A DNA stretch of 64,000 bases from Leucobacter sp. wl10 (GCF_003569785.1 NZ_KZ983990.1:62001-126000); one strand, 5' to 3'; positions 8,134-16,658 are shown, counted from the first letter of the stretch. The notes: a model not told the origin generated them from the sequence alone. Numbers and translations are program-made.

Positions 8134-9399
8134 ATGAGCGGGGACGAAGCCGTTCGGCGCACGGTCGCGGCGGTCTGGCGGATCGAGTCCGCCCGGATCG
8201 TCGCGACCCTGACGCGCGTCGTCGGCGATTTCGGGCTGGCCGAGGATCTGGCGCAGGAGGCGCTGGCCGACGCGCTGACGCAGTGGCCCGATTCGGGGGT
8301 GCCGCGCAACCCGGCTGCCTGGCTCACCGCCGTCGCGAAGCGCAAGGCGGTCGACCACTGGCGGCGCAGCGAGCGCTACGACGCGCGGATCGCGCTGCTC
8401 GCGCAGGATCTGGAGCGGGAGCAGGCGCGGGATCCGGGCGCCGACGGCGACCCGTGGGACCCCGACCGCATCGACGACGAGGTGCTCGGGCTCGTCTTCG
8501 TCGCCTGTCACCCCGTGCTCGCGCAGCAGGCGCAGGTCGCGCTCACCCTCCGCGTCGTCGGCGGGCTCACGAGCGAGGAGATCGCGCGCGCCTTCCTGGT
8601 GCCGACCGCGACCGTGCAGCAGCGCATCGTGCGGGCGAAGAAGACGCTCGCCGCGGCGCGGGTGCCGTTCGAGGTGCCGGGGCGCGACGAGTTCCCGGAG
8701 CGGCTCGCCGGGGTGCTGAGCGTGCTCTACCTCATCTTCAACGAGGGCCACACGGCGAGCGCCGGGAACGAGTGGATGCGGCCCGAGCTGGCGCGCGAGG
8801 CGGTGCGGCTGGCGCGGGTGCTGGTCGGGCTCGCGCCGCGCGAGCCCGAGGCGCTCGGGCTGCTCGCCCTGATGGAGCTCACGGCGGCGCGCTTCCCGGC
8901 GCGGGTGACCGCCGACGGGGAGCCCGTGCAGCTGGACCGGCAGGATCGCAGCCGCTGGGACCGCGAGGCGATCTCGCGGGGTCGCGCGGCGCTCGCCCGC
9001 GTCGACGCGCTCGGCCGTGGGCGCGGCTCCTACGCGCTGCAGGCCTCCATCGCCGAGTGCCACGCGGTGGCCGCCTCCATCGACGACACTGACTGGGAGC
9101 GCATCGTGGTGCTCTACGAGGCGCTGGGCCGTATCGCCCCCTCGCCCGTGGTCGAGCTGAACCGGGCCGGAGCCGTCGCGATGGCGGCGGGGCCGGAGGC
9201 GGCGCTGCCGATCCTCGACCGGCTCGAGGCCTCGGGCGCGCTGCGCGGGTACCACCTGCTGCCCGCCACACGCGCCGAGCTGCTGCGCCGATCCGGTCGC
9301 GAGCGCCAGGCCAGGGAGGCCTTCGCCGCAGCCGCCGCGCTCACCCGCAACGAGCGCGAGCGGGCGCTCCTGGAGGCCAAAGCCGCGGGCGATGCCTAG
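8134..9399 (+). CDS. ECF RNA polymerase sigma factor, ECF42-like, with long C-terminal extension
   Basis: A 421-residue ECF sigma factor. Region 2 spans residues 10-75 (VVGDFGLAEDLAQEALADAL, then VPRNPAAWLTAVAKRKAVDHWR). Region 4 follows near 125-175 (QVALTLRVVGGLTSEEIARAFLVP, then TVQQRIVRAKKTL). The remaining 240 residues are a helical extension (FNEGHTAS, LARVLVGLAPREPEALGLLALMEL), as in ECF42 proteins, where the tail contributes to control in place of a classical anti-sigma factor. GGAGG at 8123-8127 precedes ATG 8134. Adjacency to the YCII gene supports the group assignment. Confidence 0.9.
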   Translation: MSGDEAVRRTVAAVWRIESARIVATLTRVVGDFGLAEDLAQEALADALTQWPDSGVPRNPAAWLTAVAKRKAVDHWRRSERYDARIALLAQDLEREQARDPGADGDPWDPDRIDDEVLGLVFVACHPVLAQQAQVALTLRVVGGLTSEEIARAFLVPTATVQQRIVRAKKTLAAARVPFEVPGRDEFPERLAGVLSVLYLIFNEGHTASAGNEWMRPELAREAVRLARVLVGLAPREPEALGLLALMELTAARFPARVTADGEPVQLDRQDRSRWDREAISRGRAALARVDALGRGRGSYALQASIAECHAVAASIDDTDWERIVVLYEALGRIAPSPVVELNRAGAVAMAAGPEAALPILDRLEASGALRGYHLLPATRAELLRRSGRERQAREAFAAAAALTRNERERALLEAKAAGDA

Positions 9400-9407
9400 G
9401 CCGCCGC

Positions 9408-9471
9408 GCACGGATCCGCCTTCCGGCACATGGAATCAAGCAGAACAGTGTGCTGGAAGGCGGATCCGTGC
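9408..9471. terminator. 23-bp near-perfect hairpin between convergent genes
   Basis: Arms 9408-9430 and 9449-9471 (GCACGGATCCGCC ... GGCGGATCCGTGC) pair over 23 bp with a single mismatch that would be G-U in one RNA strand. The loop is 18 nt. It sits between the stop of the sigma factor gene and the stop of the ABC permease gene, so it can end transcription from both sides, although neither side has a strong U-tract. Confidence 0.6.
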
Positions 9472-9487
9472 ACCGGCCGGGACGCGC

Positions 9488-10201
9488 CTACCGCACCGAC
9501 GCCCGCCGCATCGCGAACCAGGTGCCGACGAGGGCGACGACCATGACGGCGATGGCGCCGATCGCCACCCCGCCGCGGGTAAGGCTCAAGAAGATCTCGC
9601 CCAGATCGGGCGCGATGATGAGGAGCGTCACCGAGAGGCCGAGACCCAGCACGATGCCCATGAGGGCCGGCCCCCTGCTGCCGAAGCGCACCCAGACCGC
9701 CGCGAACAGCCCTCCGATCGTGAGGCAGAAGAGCGTGCCGAGAAACGCGGTCGCGCCGACGATTGCCGGATCGCCGGCGCCCAGCAGATACACGTCGATC
9801 GCGTAGACGCCCAGGAACCAGTGGTTCGTGACGAGTTCGAGGCCCAGCAGCACCAGCAGCAGCGCCGTGACGTACAGTGCCTGCAGCGCGTTCGCGAGCA
9901 TCGTGCCGAGGATGAAGTTGCGGCGCGTCGTGCCCAGCGCGAGCGCGAAAGGATAGGTCGTGGCGACGGCCTGGACCCCGTAGTAGACGAGGAATCCGGG
10001 CAGCGCCCAGAGGATGGCCTGGTTCCACCTCGCGCCCTCGACGTAGTCGGGCGAGGTGGGGTCGGCGCCGGTGCCGCGCAGGATGGCGATCTGGATGATC
10101 ACCGTCACCACCAGCACGAAGGCCAGGATGATGGGCGGAACGCTGGTGTAGGTCCCGAGCTTGTTCAGGTGAAGCCGGGTCACCTTCAGGATGCGGCTCA
10201 T
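9488..10201 (-). CDS. ABC transporter permease
   Basis: A 237-residue membrane protein with about six hydrophobic segments (for example VPPIILAFVLVVTVIIQIAI near 22-41, the ALYVTALLLVLLGLEL segment, and the final GAIAVMVVALVGTWFAM). There is no signal peptide or soluble domain. It overlaps the start of the ATP-binding gene's stop codon region by 4 bp, so GntR regulator, ATPase and permease form one operon. This arrangement is that of YtrA-controlled ABC systems; the substrate is not evident from the sequence. Confidence 0.85.
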   Translation of the reverse strand: MSRILKVTRLHLNKLGTYTSVPPIILAFVLVVTVIIQIAILRGTGADPTSPDYVEGARWNQAILWALPGFLVYYGVQAVATTYPFALALGTTRRNFILGTMLANALQALYVTALLLVLLGLELVTNHWFLGVYAIDVYLLGAGDPAIVGATAFLGTLFCLTIGGLFAAVWVRFGSRGPALMGIVLGLGLSVTLLIIAPDLGEIFLSLTRGGVAIGAIAVMVVALVGTWFAMRRASVR

Positions 10202-11148
10202 GATGCTTTCCTTCCCGAGAGCTGCGATACGTTGTCGAGTTCAGGATCGGCGTCGGGCTGCCCGGTGTCGCCCAGGCCGTACGCCGCGACGAGATCCTGC
10301 AGCGACACGGGGCTGATCTCGAGCGCGAGCCGCGCCGCGGCCTCGCGATCCTCGTCGCCCAGGCGGCCCTCGACGACGGCGGTTCCGAGCCCGCCGATGG
10401 ACCGGGTCGAGAGGGCTTCGCGATCCCGCACGAATTCGTCGACCGCCGAGGCGCGGCCCGCCACCTGGTACGAGCCCCCGCGCAGCTCCTCCACATCCGA
10501 GTGCCGCACGACGCGACCGCGGTCGAGGATCACGACGCGCTCGAGCAGTTGGTCCATCTCGTCGATCAGGTGCGTCGAGAGGACGACGGTGCGCGGGTGC
10601 GCGGCGTAGTCCTGCAGCAGCTCGTCGTAGAAGATGTGCCGCGCCGTCGCGTCGAGCCCCAGGTAGGGCTCGTCGAAGAACGTGATGGGCGAGCGCGACG
10701 CGAGGCCGAGCACGATGCCGAGCGACGAGAGCTGACCGCGCGAGAACTTCTTGATGATGGGCTTGGCCGGGATGCGGAAGAGGTCGATGAGCCGGTCGGC
10801 GGTCTGCTGCGACCAGTGGGGGTAGAAGATCGCGGCCGCGCGGATCGCGTGCTTCAGCCTGTAGTCGTCGGGGTAGCGCTGGTTGTCGCGCAGAAAGCAC
10901 ATCCGCTCGATGGTCTCGGCCCGCTCGAACGGGTCGTGCCCGGCGACGCGGACGGTGCCCGAGCTCGGGCGGTCCTGCGCCGTGACGAGCGACATGAGCG
11001 TCGTCTTGCCGGCTCCGTTGCGGCCGAGCAGGCCGGTGATCGCGTTCTCGCGGATGTCGAGCGTGACGTCGTCGAGCGCGGGAACGCCCCGGTAGAGGCG
11101 CGTGAGGCCGCGCGTTTCGATGGCCGCTGTCGCGGTGTCGGTGGTCAT
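10198..11148 (-). CDS. ABC transporter ATP-binding protein
   Basis: A 316-residue ABC ATPase. Walker A is GRNGAGKT at 42-49, Walker B is ITFFDE near 155-160 and the H-loop is in VLSTHLIDEMD. The signature motif is unusual: SRGQ (136-139) replaces LSGGQ, seen in the YtrB/EcsA-like exporters encoded beside YtrA-type regulators. A C-terminal extension of about 90 residues follows the ATPase core. It pairs with the downstream permease; start and stop overlap both neighbours by 4 bp. Confidence 0.92.
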   Translation of the reverse strand: MTTDTATAAIETRGLTRLYRGVPALDDVTLDIRENAITGLLGRNGAGKTTLMSLVTAQDRPSSGTVRVAGHDPFERAETIERMCFLRDNQRYPDDYRLKHAIRAAAIFYPHWSQQTADRLIDLFRIPAKPIIKKFSRGQLSSLGIVLGLASRSPITFFDEPYLGLDATARHIFYDELLQDYAAHPRTVVLSTHLIDEMDQLLERVVILDRGRVVRHSDVEELRGGSYQVAGRASAVDEFVRDREALSTRSIGGLGTAVVEGRLGDEDREAAARLALEISPVSLQDLVAAYGLGDTGQPDADPELDNVSQLSGRKAS

Positions 11149-11513
11149 TGGGCTGACTCCTTCGCTTTCTGCTCGATGAGCCGGACGATGTCTGGGGTCG
11201 AAAGGCCGAGCGTGCCGGCCTCGGCGATGAGCGGGACGACGTAGCGGTCGACGAATGCCTGCTGGCGCTCGTCCGCGATGAGCGCCTTCGCCCCCGTGGA
11301 GACGAACATGCCGATGCCGCGCTTCTTGTAGAGCACGCCCGCGTCGACCAGCCGGTTGAGCGCCTTGCCCGCCGTCGCGGGATTGATGCGCAGGTACGCC
11401 GCGAGCTCGTTGGTGGAGGGTACCTGCTGCTCCTCCTCGTACACCCCTCGGAGCACGTCGTTCGCGACGCGGTCTGCGAGCTGCAGGAAGATGGGGCGCG
11501 TGTCATCGAACAC
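11145..11513 (-). CDS. GntR-family transcriptional regulator, YtrA type
   Basis: A 122-residue regulator with an N-terminal winged helix-turn-helix (PIFLQLADRVANDVLRG, then STNELAAYLRINPATAGKAL, LVDAGVLYKKRGIGMFV) and a short two-helix C-terminal part, the size expected for the YtrA subfamily. It is the first gene of an operon with an ABC ATPase and permease and very probably represses it. A palindromic operator lies 61 bp upstream of its start. YtrA-like regulators commonly respond to cell-envelope-active compounds; the signal here is unknown. Confidence 0.92.
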   Translation of the reverse strand: MFDDTRPIFLQLADRVANDVLRGVYEEEQQVPSTNELAAYLRINPATAGKALNRLVDAGVLYKKRGIGMFVSTGAKALIADERQQAFVDRYVVPLIAEAGTLGLSTPDIVRLIEQKAKESAQ

Positions 11514-11573
11514 CCGTCGCCTCCGTTCGATTCGAGAGCCCGGGGCCCGGAATCCGGACCCCTCAGCCTCTTT

Positions 11574-11597
11574 GGTTCATTACTTCACTAATTAACC
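11574..11597 (-). promoter_or_regulatory. Operator for the YtrA-type regulator
   Basis: Two 9-bp half-sites form an inverted repeat, GGTTCATTA (11574-11582) and TAATTAACC (11589-11597), separated by 6 bp. Eight of nine positions pair. It lies in the only AT-rich patch upstream of the GntR gene and is the expected site of autorepression. Confidence 0.7.
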
Positions 11598-11702
11598 TAC
11601 GCACCCTCACCGGATCTGTCAAGAGCCCGCCCCCTTGCGATCAATCATCAGATGAATTAGCTTGGGGGTGCTCCACGAGACGGGGCCGTCGAGAGGAATC
11701 AG

Positions 11703-12515
11703 ATGCCGAGCAGCAACATCGCGGTCAGTCACACCGATGTCGGGTTCATCACCGCGGAGGTCGCTCGCGCCGAGCGGATCTCGCCGAGCTTCGTGCGGCT
11801 CACGGTCGGGGGCGAGGATCTGGCGGACTGGCGGCACCTCGGGTTCGACCAGTGGTTCCGCCTCGCGCTGCCGGTCGCGGGCGAGGCCACGCAGTTCGAG
11901 CGCCTCGCGAGACGCTTCGACATGCGCGGCTACCTGCGCTACCTTGCCCTGCCCAAGGCAACGCGACCCGTGATCCGCAGCTACACGGTGCGCGAGTTCC
12001 GGCCGGAGGCGGGCGAGCTCGACATCGACTTCGTCGTGCACCCCTCAGACGACCCCGCGCACTCCGGCGTCGCCGGCCCGTGGGCCGAGTCGCTGCCGGT
12101 CGGCGCCCGCGTGGCGCTCATCGACCAGGGCTGCGGGTACCGCCCCGTCGACGGGGCTCGCCGCGTGGTGCTGGCCGGCGACGAGAGCGCCCTGCCCGCG
12201 GTGCTCGGGATCCTGCGCGACCTGCCCCGGGACGCCGTCGGCGAGGCGATCGTCGAGGTGCCGGACGCGGCCGACCGTCAGGCCGACGCCGCCCCGGAGG
12301 GCGTGCGCGTGCAGTGGCTGGTGCGGGATCGCGCCGCGGCCGCCGGCGACGCCGCGCTCGAGGCGCTGCGCGCGCTTCCGGCGTGGGACGAACCGGTGTC
12401 GGCGTTCGTGGCCGGCGAGCAGAGGCTCGCGACGGGCGGGCGCAGGCACCTCGTCGGCGACCGCGGCGTGGCGAAGACCGCCGTCGACTTCTGCGGGTAC
12501 TGGCGGGCGGGCTGA
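11703..12515 (+). CDS. Siderophore-interacting protein (FAD-dependent ferric-siderophore reductase)
   Basis: A 270-residue flavoprotein of the SIP family that reduces cytoplasmic ferric siderophores to release iron. The N-terminal FAD-binding domain contains RSYTVREFR (FAD-contact motif RxYTxR), and the SIP C-terminal domain contains LAGDESALPA and the AFVAGEQ segment used for NAD(P)H binding. The end, VAKTAVDFCGYWRAG, is typical. No siderophore gene lies nearby. ATG 11703 is preceded by GAGAGGAATCAG. I see no convincing DtxR/IdeR box upstream. Confidence 0.92.
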   Translation: MPSSNIAVSHTDVGFITAEVARAERISPSFVRLTVGGEDLADWRHLGFDQWFRLALPVAGEATQFERLARRFDMRGYLRYLALPKATRPVIRSYTVREFRPEAGELDIDFVVHPSDDPAHSGVAGPWAESLPVGARVALIDQGCGYRPVDGARRVVLAGDESALPAVLGILRDLPRDAVGEAIVEVPDAADRQADAAPEGVRVQWLVRDRAAAAGDAALEALRALPAWDEPVSAFVAGEQRLATGGRRHLVGDRGVAKTAVDFCGYWRAG

Positions 12516-12558
12516 GCGCGGCCCTCCGGGTCGCGGCGCCTCCCGCGCGCAGCGCGCG

Positions 12559-12585
12559 AATCACAGCGGTGTCATTTATCCACAG
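12559..12585. repeat. 27-bp intergenic repeat, copy 1, with a perfect DnaA box
   Basis: This copy reads AATCACAGCGGTGTCA followed by TTTATCCACAG. It matches copy 2 at 25 of 27 positions. It contains TTATCCACA (12576-12584), a perfect DnaA-box consensus, and another near-match lies at 12599-12607 on the opposite strand. Confidence 0.7.
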
Positions 12586-12691
12586 CGCCCGCGACGCCTG
12601 TGGGTAACGAGCGGGGGCGGATCGCCGCGACCGCGGCGGCACGCCCCGTTCTCCCGCGGATCCGCGCCGATCCGGCGCTCGCCGGAGGATG

Positions 12692-12718
12692 AATCACACC
12701 GGTGTCATTCATCCACAG
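12692..12718. repeat. 27-bp intergenic repeat, copy 2, palindromic core
   Basis: This copy has the perfect palindrome ACACCGGTGT, extended to a nearly symmetric 22-bp element by TGAAT on the left and ATTCA on the right. It then continues into TCATCCACAG. Both copies lie between two convergent genes, where promoters are not expected. Confidence 0.7.
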
Positions 12719-12736
12719 GCGCGCGGCGCGCCGGCC

Positions 12737-13390
12737 TCAGATGATCCCGATCTCCATGGCCCTGATCACCGCGCGGGTGCGATCCGAGACGCCCAGCTTC
12801 TCGAAGACGTGCAGCAGGTGCGTCTTCACCGTGGACTCGCCGATGAACAGGCGACCGGCGATCTCGGGGTTGCTGAGGCCCTCGGCCACGAGGGCGAGGA
12901 TCTCACGCTCCCGCGGGGTGAGGCCGGGTGAGGGATCCGCCTCCGCGCCCGGAGCACCGGCGGGCGCCCCGCCGCGCGCGGCCTGGGCCAGCGCGGCCGC
13001 GACCGACGGCGCGAGCACCATCTGGCCGGCGGCGACGGCCCGCACTCCGGCGGCGAGCTCCTCCGCTGGGGCCGCCTTCACGAGGTATCCGCCCGCCCCC
13101 GCCTCGATGGCGGCGAGGATCTGGTCGTCGTCCTCGTACGTCGTGAAGACGAGCACCCGCGCCGACGCGCCGCGCCCCTGCACGATCCGGCGGGTCGCCT
13201 CGACCCCGCCGATGCCCGGCATGCGCAGATCCATCAGCACGACGTCAGGCTCGTGCCGCGCCACCAGCTCGACGGCTTCCTCGCCCGAAGCCGCCTCGGC
13301 GACGACCTCGAAGTCGGGTTCGGTGTCGAGCAACCCCACGATCCCGGACCGCACGATGGGATGATCGTCAGCCACCAGCACGCGGATCAT
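12737..13390 (-). CDS. Two-component response regulator, NarL/LuxR type
   Basis: A 217-residue response regulator. The receiver domain occupies residues 1-120, with acidic pocket D8/D9, phospho-acceptor D54 in VLMDLRMPG and the conserved Lys in YLVKAAP. A LuxR-type DNA-binding domain fills 155-217 (LTPREREILALVAEGLSNPE, then STVKTHLLHVFEKLGVSDRT). It overlaps the histidine kinase gene by 4 bp. Downstream in the operon direction there is nothing; the ABC exporter genes at 14772-16525 lie upstream on the same strand and are its probable partners. Confidence 0.95.
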   Translation of the reverse strand: MIRVLVADDHPIVRSGIVGLLDTEPDFEVVAEAASGEEAVELVARHEPDVVLMDLRMPGIGGVEATRRIVQGRGASARVLVFTTYEDDDQILAAIEAGAGGYLVKAAPAEELAAGVRAVAAGQMVLAPSVAAALAQAARGGAPAGAPGAEADPSPGLTPREREILALVAEGLSNPEIAGRLFIGESTVKTHLLHVFEKLGVSDRTRAVIRAMEIGII

Positions 13391-14733
13391 CCTCCCGTCC
13401 CTTCCCCGGCGCCGACGCTCGCGACCGTGCCCGACGCCTCGGCACCGCCGGGGGCGCCCGGCCCCGGCGGCAGAAGCACTTCGAGGCTCGCACCGCCCGA
13501 GGCGCCGGGCGAGAAGCGCACCGCTCCCCCGACGTGACGCACCCGGTCGGCGAGCCCGCTCAGGCCGAAACCCATCGGCCCCGTCCCCGCGCCGGGCCCG
13601 ACACCGTCGTCGTCCACTCGCAGCACCGCACCGCCGCCGGGCCGGGCGGCCAGGCGCACGCGCACCGCGGATGCCCGGGCGTGCTTGCGCGCGTTGGCGA
13701 GTCCCTCCTGCGCGGCGCGCAGCAGCACCACCTGCCGTTCGCGGTCGAGCGGAACGGTCTCGAGATCGCAGCGCACGTCGAGCCCCGTGTCGGCGCGCAG
13801 ACGCTCCGCCACCCGCTCGATCGCGGCCTCGAGGCCGCCGTCGCCGAGCGGCTGCGTGGTCGCGACGAGCGCGCGGGCCTCGCCGGCCGCCTCGCGAGCG
13901 GCCGAGGCGACGCGGGAGAGGCGGTCCCGCGCCCGCTCCGCGTCGCCCGCGGCGAGCGCGCGGTCGGCCTGCTCGCTCAGCATCACGAGCCCCGCGAGCG
14001 TCTGGGTGAGGGTGTCGTGCAGCTCGCGCGACATGCGCTCGCGCTCGCTCGCGGCGCCCGCCTCCTGCGAGAGCGCCGCCACCTCCGCCTGCGTGCGGCG
14101 CAACTGCTCGGCCACCTCGCGGTACTGCTCGCCCCGCATGAAGATGCGCGTGATCCAGGTGCCCATGACGACCGAGAACACGAACGAGACCGGCCCGGTG
14201 ATCGCCGCGGAGGCCAGCGCACCAGAGGAGCCGCCGAGGTGCAGGCCGAGGAACATCGCGGCGCCGAGCGTGAGCGCGACGGCCGCGCTCCACAGCACCG
14301 CGTCGCGGTACCTCACCGCGGTCGTCCAGATCATCGGGTAGACGAGCGCCTGCAGCATGGCGTGGAGCGGCGTGACGAAGGTCGCGAGGGCGAGCAGGGC
14401 GACGAGCAGCGTCAAGAAGGCGGCGCCCGCGTACCGCAGCGGATCGTCGCGCATGCCGCGCAGCAGCACGCGACGGCCGAGCGCGACGTGGAGCGCTCCG
14501 AACAGGGCCAGCGGCAGCAGCACGAGCGCGAGGCGCAGCCAGAGCTCGCGATCCCGCGCCCAGATCGGGGCGCCGTCGATCGCCTCGAACGCGCCGAGGG
14601 TCCCCTGGAACACGAGCAGCACGGCGACGGCCGCGTCCCACCAGAACAGCGGGCGCGCGGTGCGCAACGCCGCCGCCTCGTCGATGCGCGACGGCGAAGA
14701 CGCGGCGGCTCCTCCGCCGATCTGCTCCACCAT
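13387..14733 (-). CDS. Sensor histidine kinase, HisKA_3 type
   Basis: A 448-residue membrane histidine kinase. Six or so membrane segments fill residues 30-195, followed by a coiled-coil (EQLRRTQAEVAALSQEAG) and the HisKA_3 dimerisation box SRELHDTLTQTLAGL with phospho-acceptor H239. The HATPase domain shows AAQEGLANARKHA, VDDDGVG and GFGLSGLADR. There is no large extracellular sensor, as in intramembrane-sensing kinases paired with ABC exporters. ATG 14733 was chosen because it follows AGAATGGGGG and precedes a normal cytoplasmic tail. It pairs with the overlapping response regulator. Confidence 0.95.
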   Translation of the reverse strand: MVEQIGGGAAASSPSRIDEAAALRTARPLFWWDAAVAVLLVFQGTLGAFEAIDGAPIWARDRELWLRLALVLLPLALFGALHVALGRRVLLRGMRDDPLRYAGAAFLTLLVALLALATFVTPLHAMLQALVYPMIWTTAVRYRDAVLWSAAVALTLGAAMFLGLHLGGSSGALASAAITGPVSFVFSVVMGTWITRIFMRGEQYREVAEQLRRTQAEVAALSQEAGAASERERMSRELHDTLTQTLAGLVMLSEQADRALAAGDAERARDRLSRVASAAREAAGEARALVATTQPLGDGGLEAAIERVAERLRADTGLDVRCDLETVPLDRERQVVLLRAAQEGLANARKHARASAVRVRLAARPGGGAVLRVDDDGVGPGAGTGPMGFGLSGLADRVRHVGGAVRFSPGASGGASLEVLLPPGPGAPGGAEASGTVASVGAGEGTGG

Positions 14734-14771
14734 GCCCCCATTCTCCCCCAGGCCGAGCCGTCGGGGCCGGA

Positions 14772-15635
14772 TCACGACCGCTTGACCCACCTGAAGCTGA
14801 GCACGCTGAGCACCAGGCCCGCCACCAGCCAGATGCCGAGGTTCAGCGCCATGAGCCCCAGGTCCCACCCGCCCGAGGGCTCGGACGCCGCGAAGTGCTC
14901 GGGCAGGAACACGCTGCGCATGCCCTGCGCGACCCACTTGAGCGGGAAGAACGAGGCGATGTTCTGCAGCCAGGCGGGCAGCATCGAGAAGTCGAGGTAG
15001 ACGCCCGAGATGAACTGCAGCACGAGCAGGATGGGCAGGATCACGGCGGTCGCGCTCTTCGCCGATCGCGGCAGCGCGGAGAGCGCGACCCCGAGCAGGC
15101 TCATCGTCGCGATGCCCAGCCCGAAGATCCACGCGAAGCGCAGCCAGAGTTCGGGATCGGTCGGCAGCTGGATCCGGAACACGAGTGCGGCGAAGAGCAG
15201 CAGCAGCGCCATCTGCAGCAGGCCTGAGATGAGCACCATGCCGGCCTTGCCGATGAAGTAGCTGACGGGCGAGAGCGGCGTGCCGCCCAGCCGGCGCAGC
15301 CAGCCGGCGCCCTTCTCGTGCGCGATGTCCATGGCGAGGTTCTGCACGCCCGTGAGCAGCACGCCGGCGGCCGCCATGCCCGGCAGGTAGTAGGCCGCCA
15401 TGCTGATGCCTCCGCTCCCATCCGGCTTCGCGCCGACCTCGCCGAGCGAGGCGAACGCGGCGCCGAAGATGCCGAGTAGGACCACGGGGAACAGAAAGCC
15501 GAAGAACACCCCGTCCGCCGCCCGGAAGTACCCGCGCACCTCGAACCCGACCCTCGAGAGTCCGGTGCGCAGCACGCCCGGAACGCTCCTCGTCCCACTC
15601 GACGCGCCGGGTACGGCGCCCGTCATCGCGTTCAT
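14772..15635 (-). CDS. ABC-2 type transporter permease
   Basis: A 287-residue ABC-2 permease with six membrane segments: one near residues 45-65 (FFGFLFPVVLLGIFGAAFAS), then AAYYLPGMAAAGVLL, four more, and a terminal VLSVLSFRWVKRS. The conserved EKGAGWLRRLGGTPLSP loop is typical of drug or antibiotic exporters. It overlaps the ATP-binding gene by 4 bp and precedes the two-component genes by 38 bp. The four genes form a self-contained exporter and sensor module, probably for an antimicrobial or lipid. Either of two N-terminal ATGs (three codons apart) may be used. Confidence 0.92.
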   Translation of the reverse strand: MNAMTGAVPGASSGTRSVPGVLRTGLSRVGFEVRGYFRAADGVFFGFLFPVVLLGIFGAAFASLGEVGAKPDGSGGISMAAYYLPGMAAAGVLLTGVQNLAMDIAHEKGAGWLRRLGGTPLSPVSYFIGKAGMVLISGLLQMALLLLFAALVFRIQLPTDPELWLRFAWIFGLGIATMSLLGVALSALPRSAKSATAVILPILLVLQFISGVYLDFSMLPAWLQNIASFFPLKWVAQGMRSVFLPEHFAASEPSGGWDLGLMALNLGIWLVAGLVLSVLSFRWVKRS

Positions 15636-16525
15636 GCCGCCTCCTCCCTCTGCTGATCCTCGAGCGCGGAGCGGGAGCCCGCTCCGATCAGCCCGAGATA
15701 GATCTCCTCAAGATCGGGCCGGGATACCTCCAGGAGATCCGGCTCTCCGCGGTCGGCGATGAGCCCCGCCACGAACGCGCCGGGCGCGTCGGTCCGCTGC
15801 TCCAGCGCTCGACCCGCCGTGTCGCGCCACCGCACGACCGGCACCCGCGCCGAGGCTCCGCCGAGCTCCCCGGGAGGCGCCTCGGCTACGATCCGCCCGT
15901 CCGAGAGCACCCCGACGCGGTCGGCGAGGTGCGCGGCCTCGTCGAGGTAGTGGGTGGTGAGCAGGATCGTCGTGCCCGTGCGCGCGAGATCCCGCAGCAT
16001 GTCCCAGAAATGGCGCCGCGCCTCGGGGTCGAAGCCCGTGGTCGGCTCGTCCAGGAACAGCAGCTCCGGGCGGCCGACGATGCCGAGCGCCACGTCCAAG
16101 CGGCGCTGCTGGCCACCCGAGAGCTTGCCCGCCCGCTTCCCGGCGTGCTCCGAGAGTCCCACGAGCGACAGCGCCTCGTCCACGCCGCGCGGATCCGGGT
16201 AGAGGCCGCCGAAGTGCGAGAGGAGCTCCCGCGGCGTATAGGGGCCGAGGTCGCCCGGCTGCTGGGCGACGATGCCGATCCGGGATCTCCAGGCCCGCGG
16301 GGCGGCCAGCGGATCCGCGCCGAGCACGCGCACCTCGCCGCCGCCCGCGCGCCGGAACCCCTCGAGGATCTCGATCGTCGTGCTCTTGCCGGCCCCGTTC
16401 GGGCCGAGCAGGGCGTAGGTCTCGCCCCGGCCGATGTCGAGGTCGAGGCCGCGCAGGATCGCGCGGTCGCCGTACCGCTTCGTGAGGCCGCGCACCCGCA
16501 CGACCGGATCTGTGCCGTTCGTCAT
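15632..16525 (-). CDS. ABC transporter ATP-binding protein (DrrA/CcmA-like)
   Basis: A 297-residue ABC ATPase with Walker A GPNGAGKST at 41-49, a GIVAQQPGDLGPYTPRELL Q-loop region, signature KLSGGQQRRLDVALG, Walker B LLFLDEPTTGFDP and an H-loop in LLTTHYLDEAAHLADR. A C-terminal extension ends in LEEIYLGLIG, as in DrrA-type drug exporters. ATG 16525 (MTNGTDPVVRVRGLTKRYG) is chosen because the upstream frame is not conserved. It works with the overlapping permease. Confidence 0.93.
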   Translation of the reverse strand: MTNGTDPVVRVRGLTKRYGDRAILRGLDLDIGRGETYALLGPNGAGKSTTIEILEGFRRAGGGEVRVLGADPLAAPRAWRSRIGIVAQQPGDLGPYTPRELLSHFGGLYPDPRGVDEALSLVGLSEHAGKRAGKLSGGQQRRLDVALGIVGRPELLFLDEPTTGFDPEARRHFWDMLRDLARTGTTILLTTHYLDEAAHLADRVGVLSDGRIVAEAPPGELGGASARVPVVRWRDTAGRALEQRTDAPGAFVAGLIADRGEPDLLEVSRPDLEEIYLGLIGAGSRSALEDQQREEAA

Positions 16526-16658
16526 GGTTCCAGCCTGGCGCCTCGGCCCGCTGCGCGGCAGCGACCGGGTGGACGATCCGCCCGTCCACCGGCCGGTGGA
16601 TGGCGTGCGGTCGCCGAGGCGCGCCGAGCACCGCGCCGGGCGGGCGTAGGCTGGGCTG

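Noticed and set aside
12559-12718. DnaA-box cluster as a replication origin
   Set aside because: There are only three boxes, one of them perfect, no AT-rich unwinding region, and neither dnaA nor dnaN nearby.
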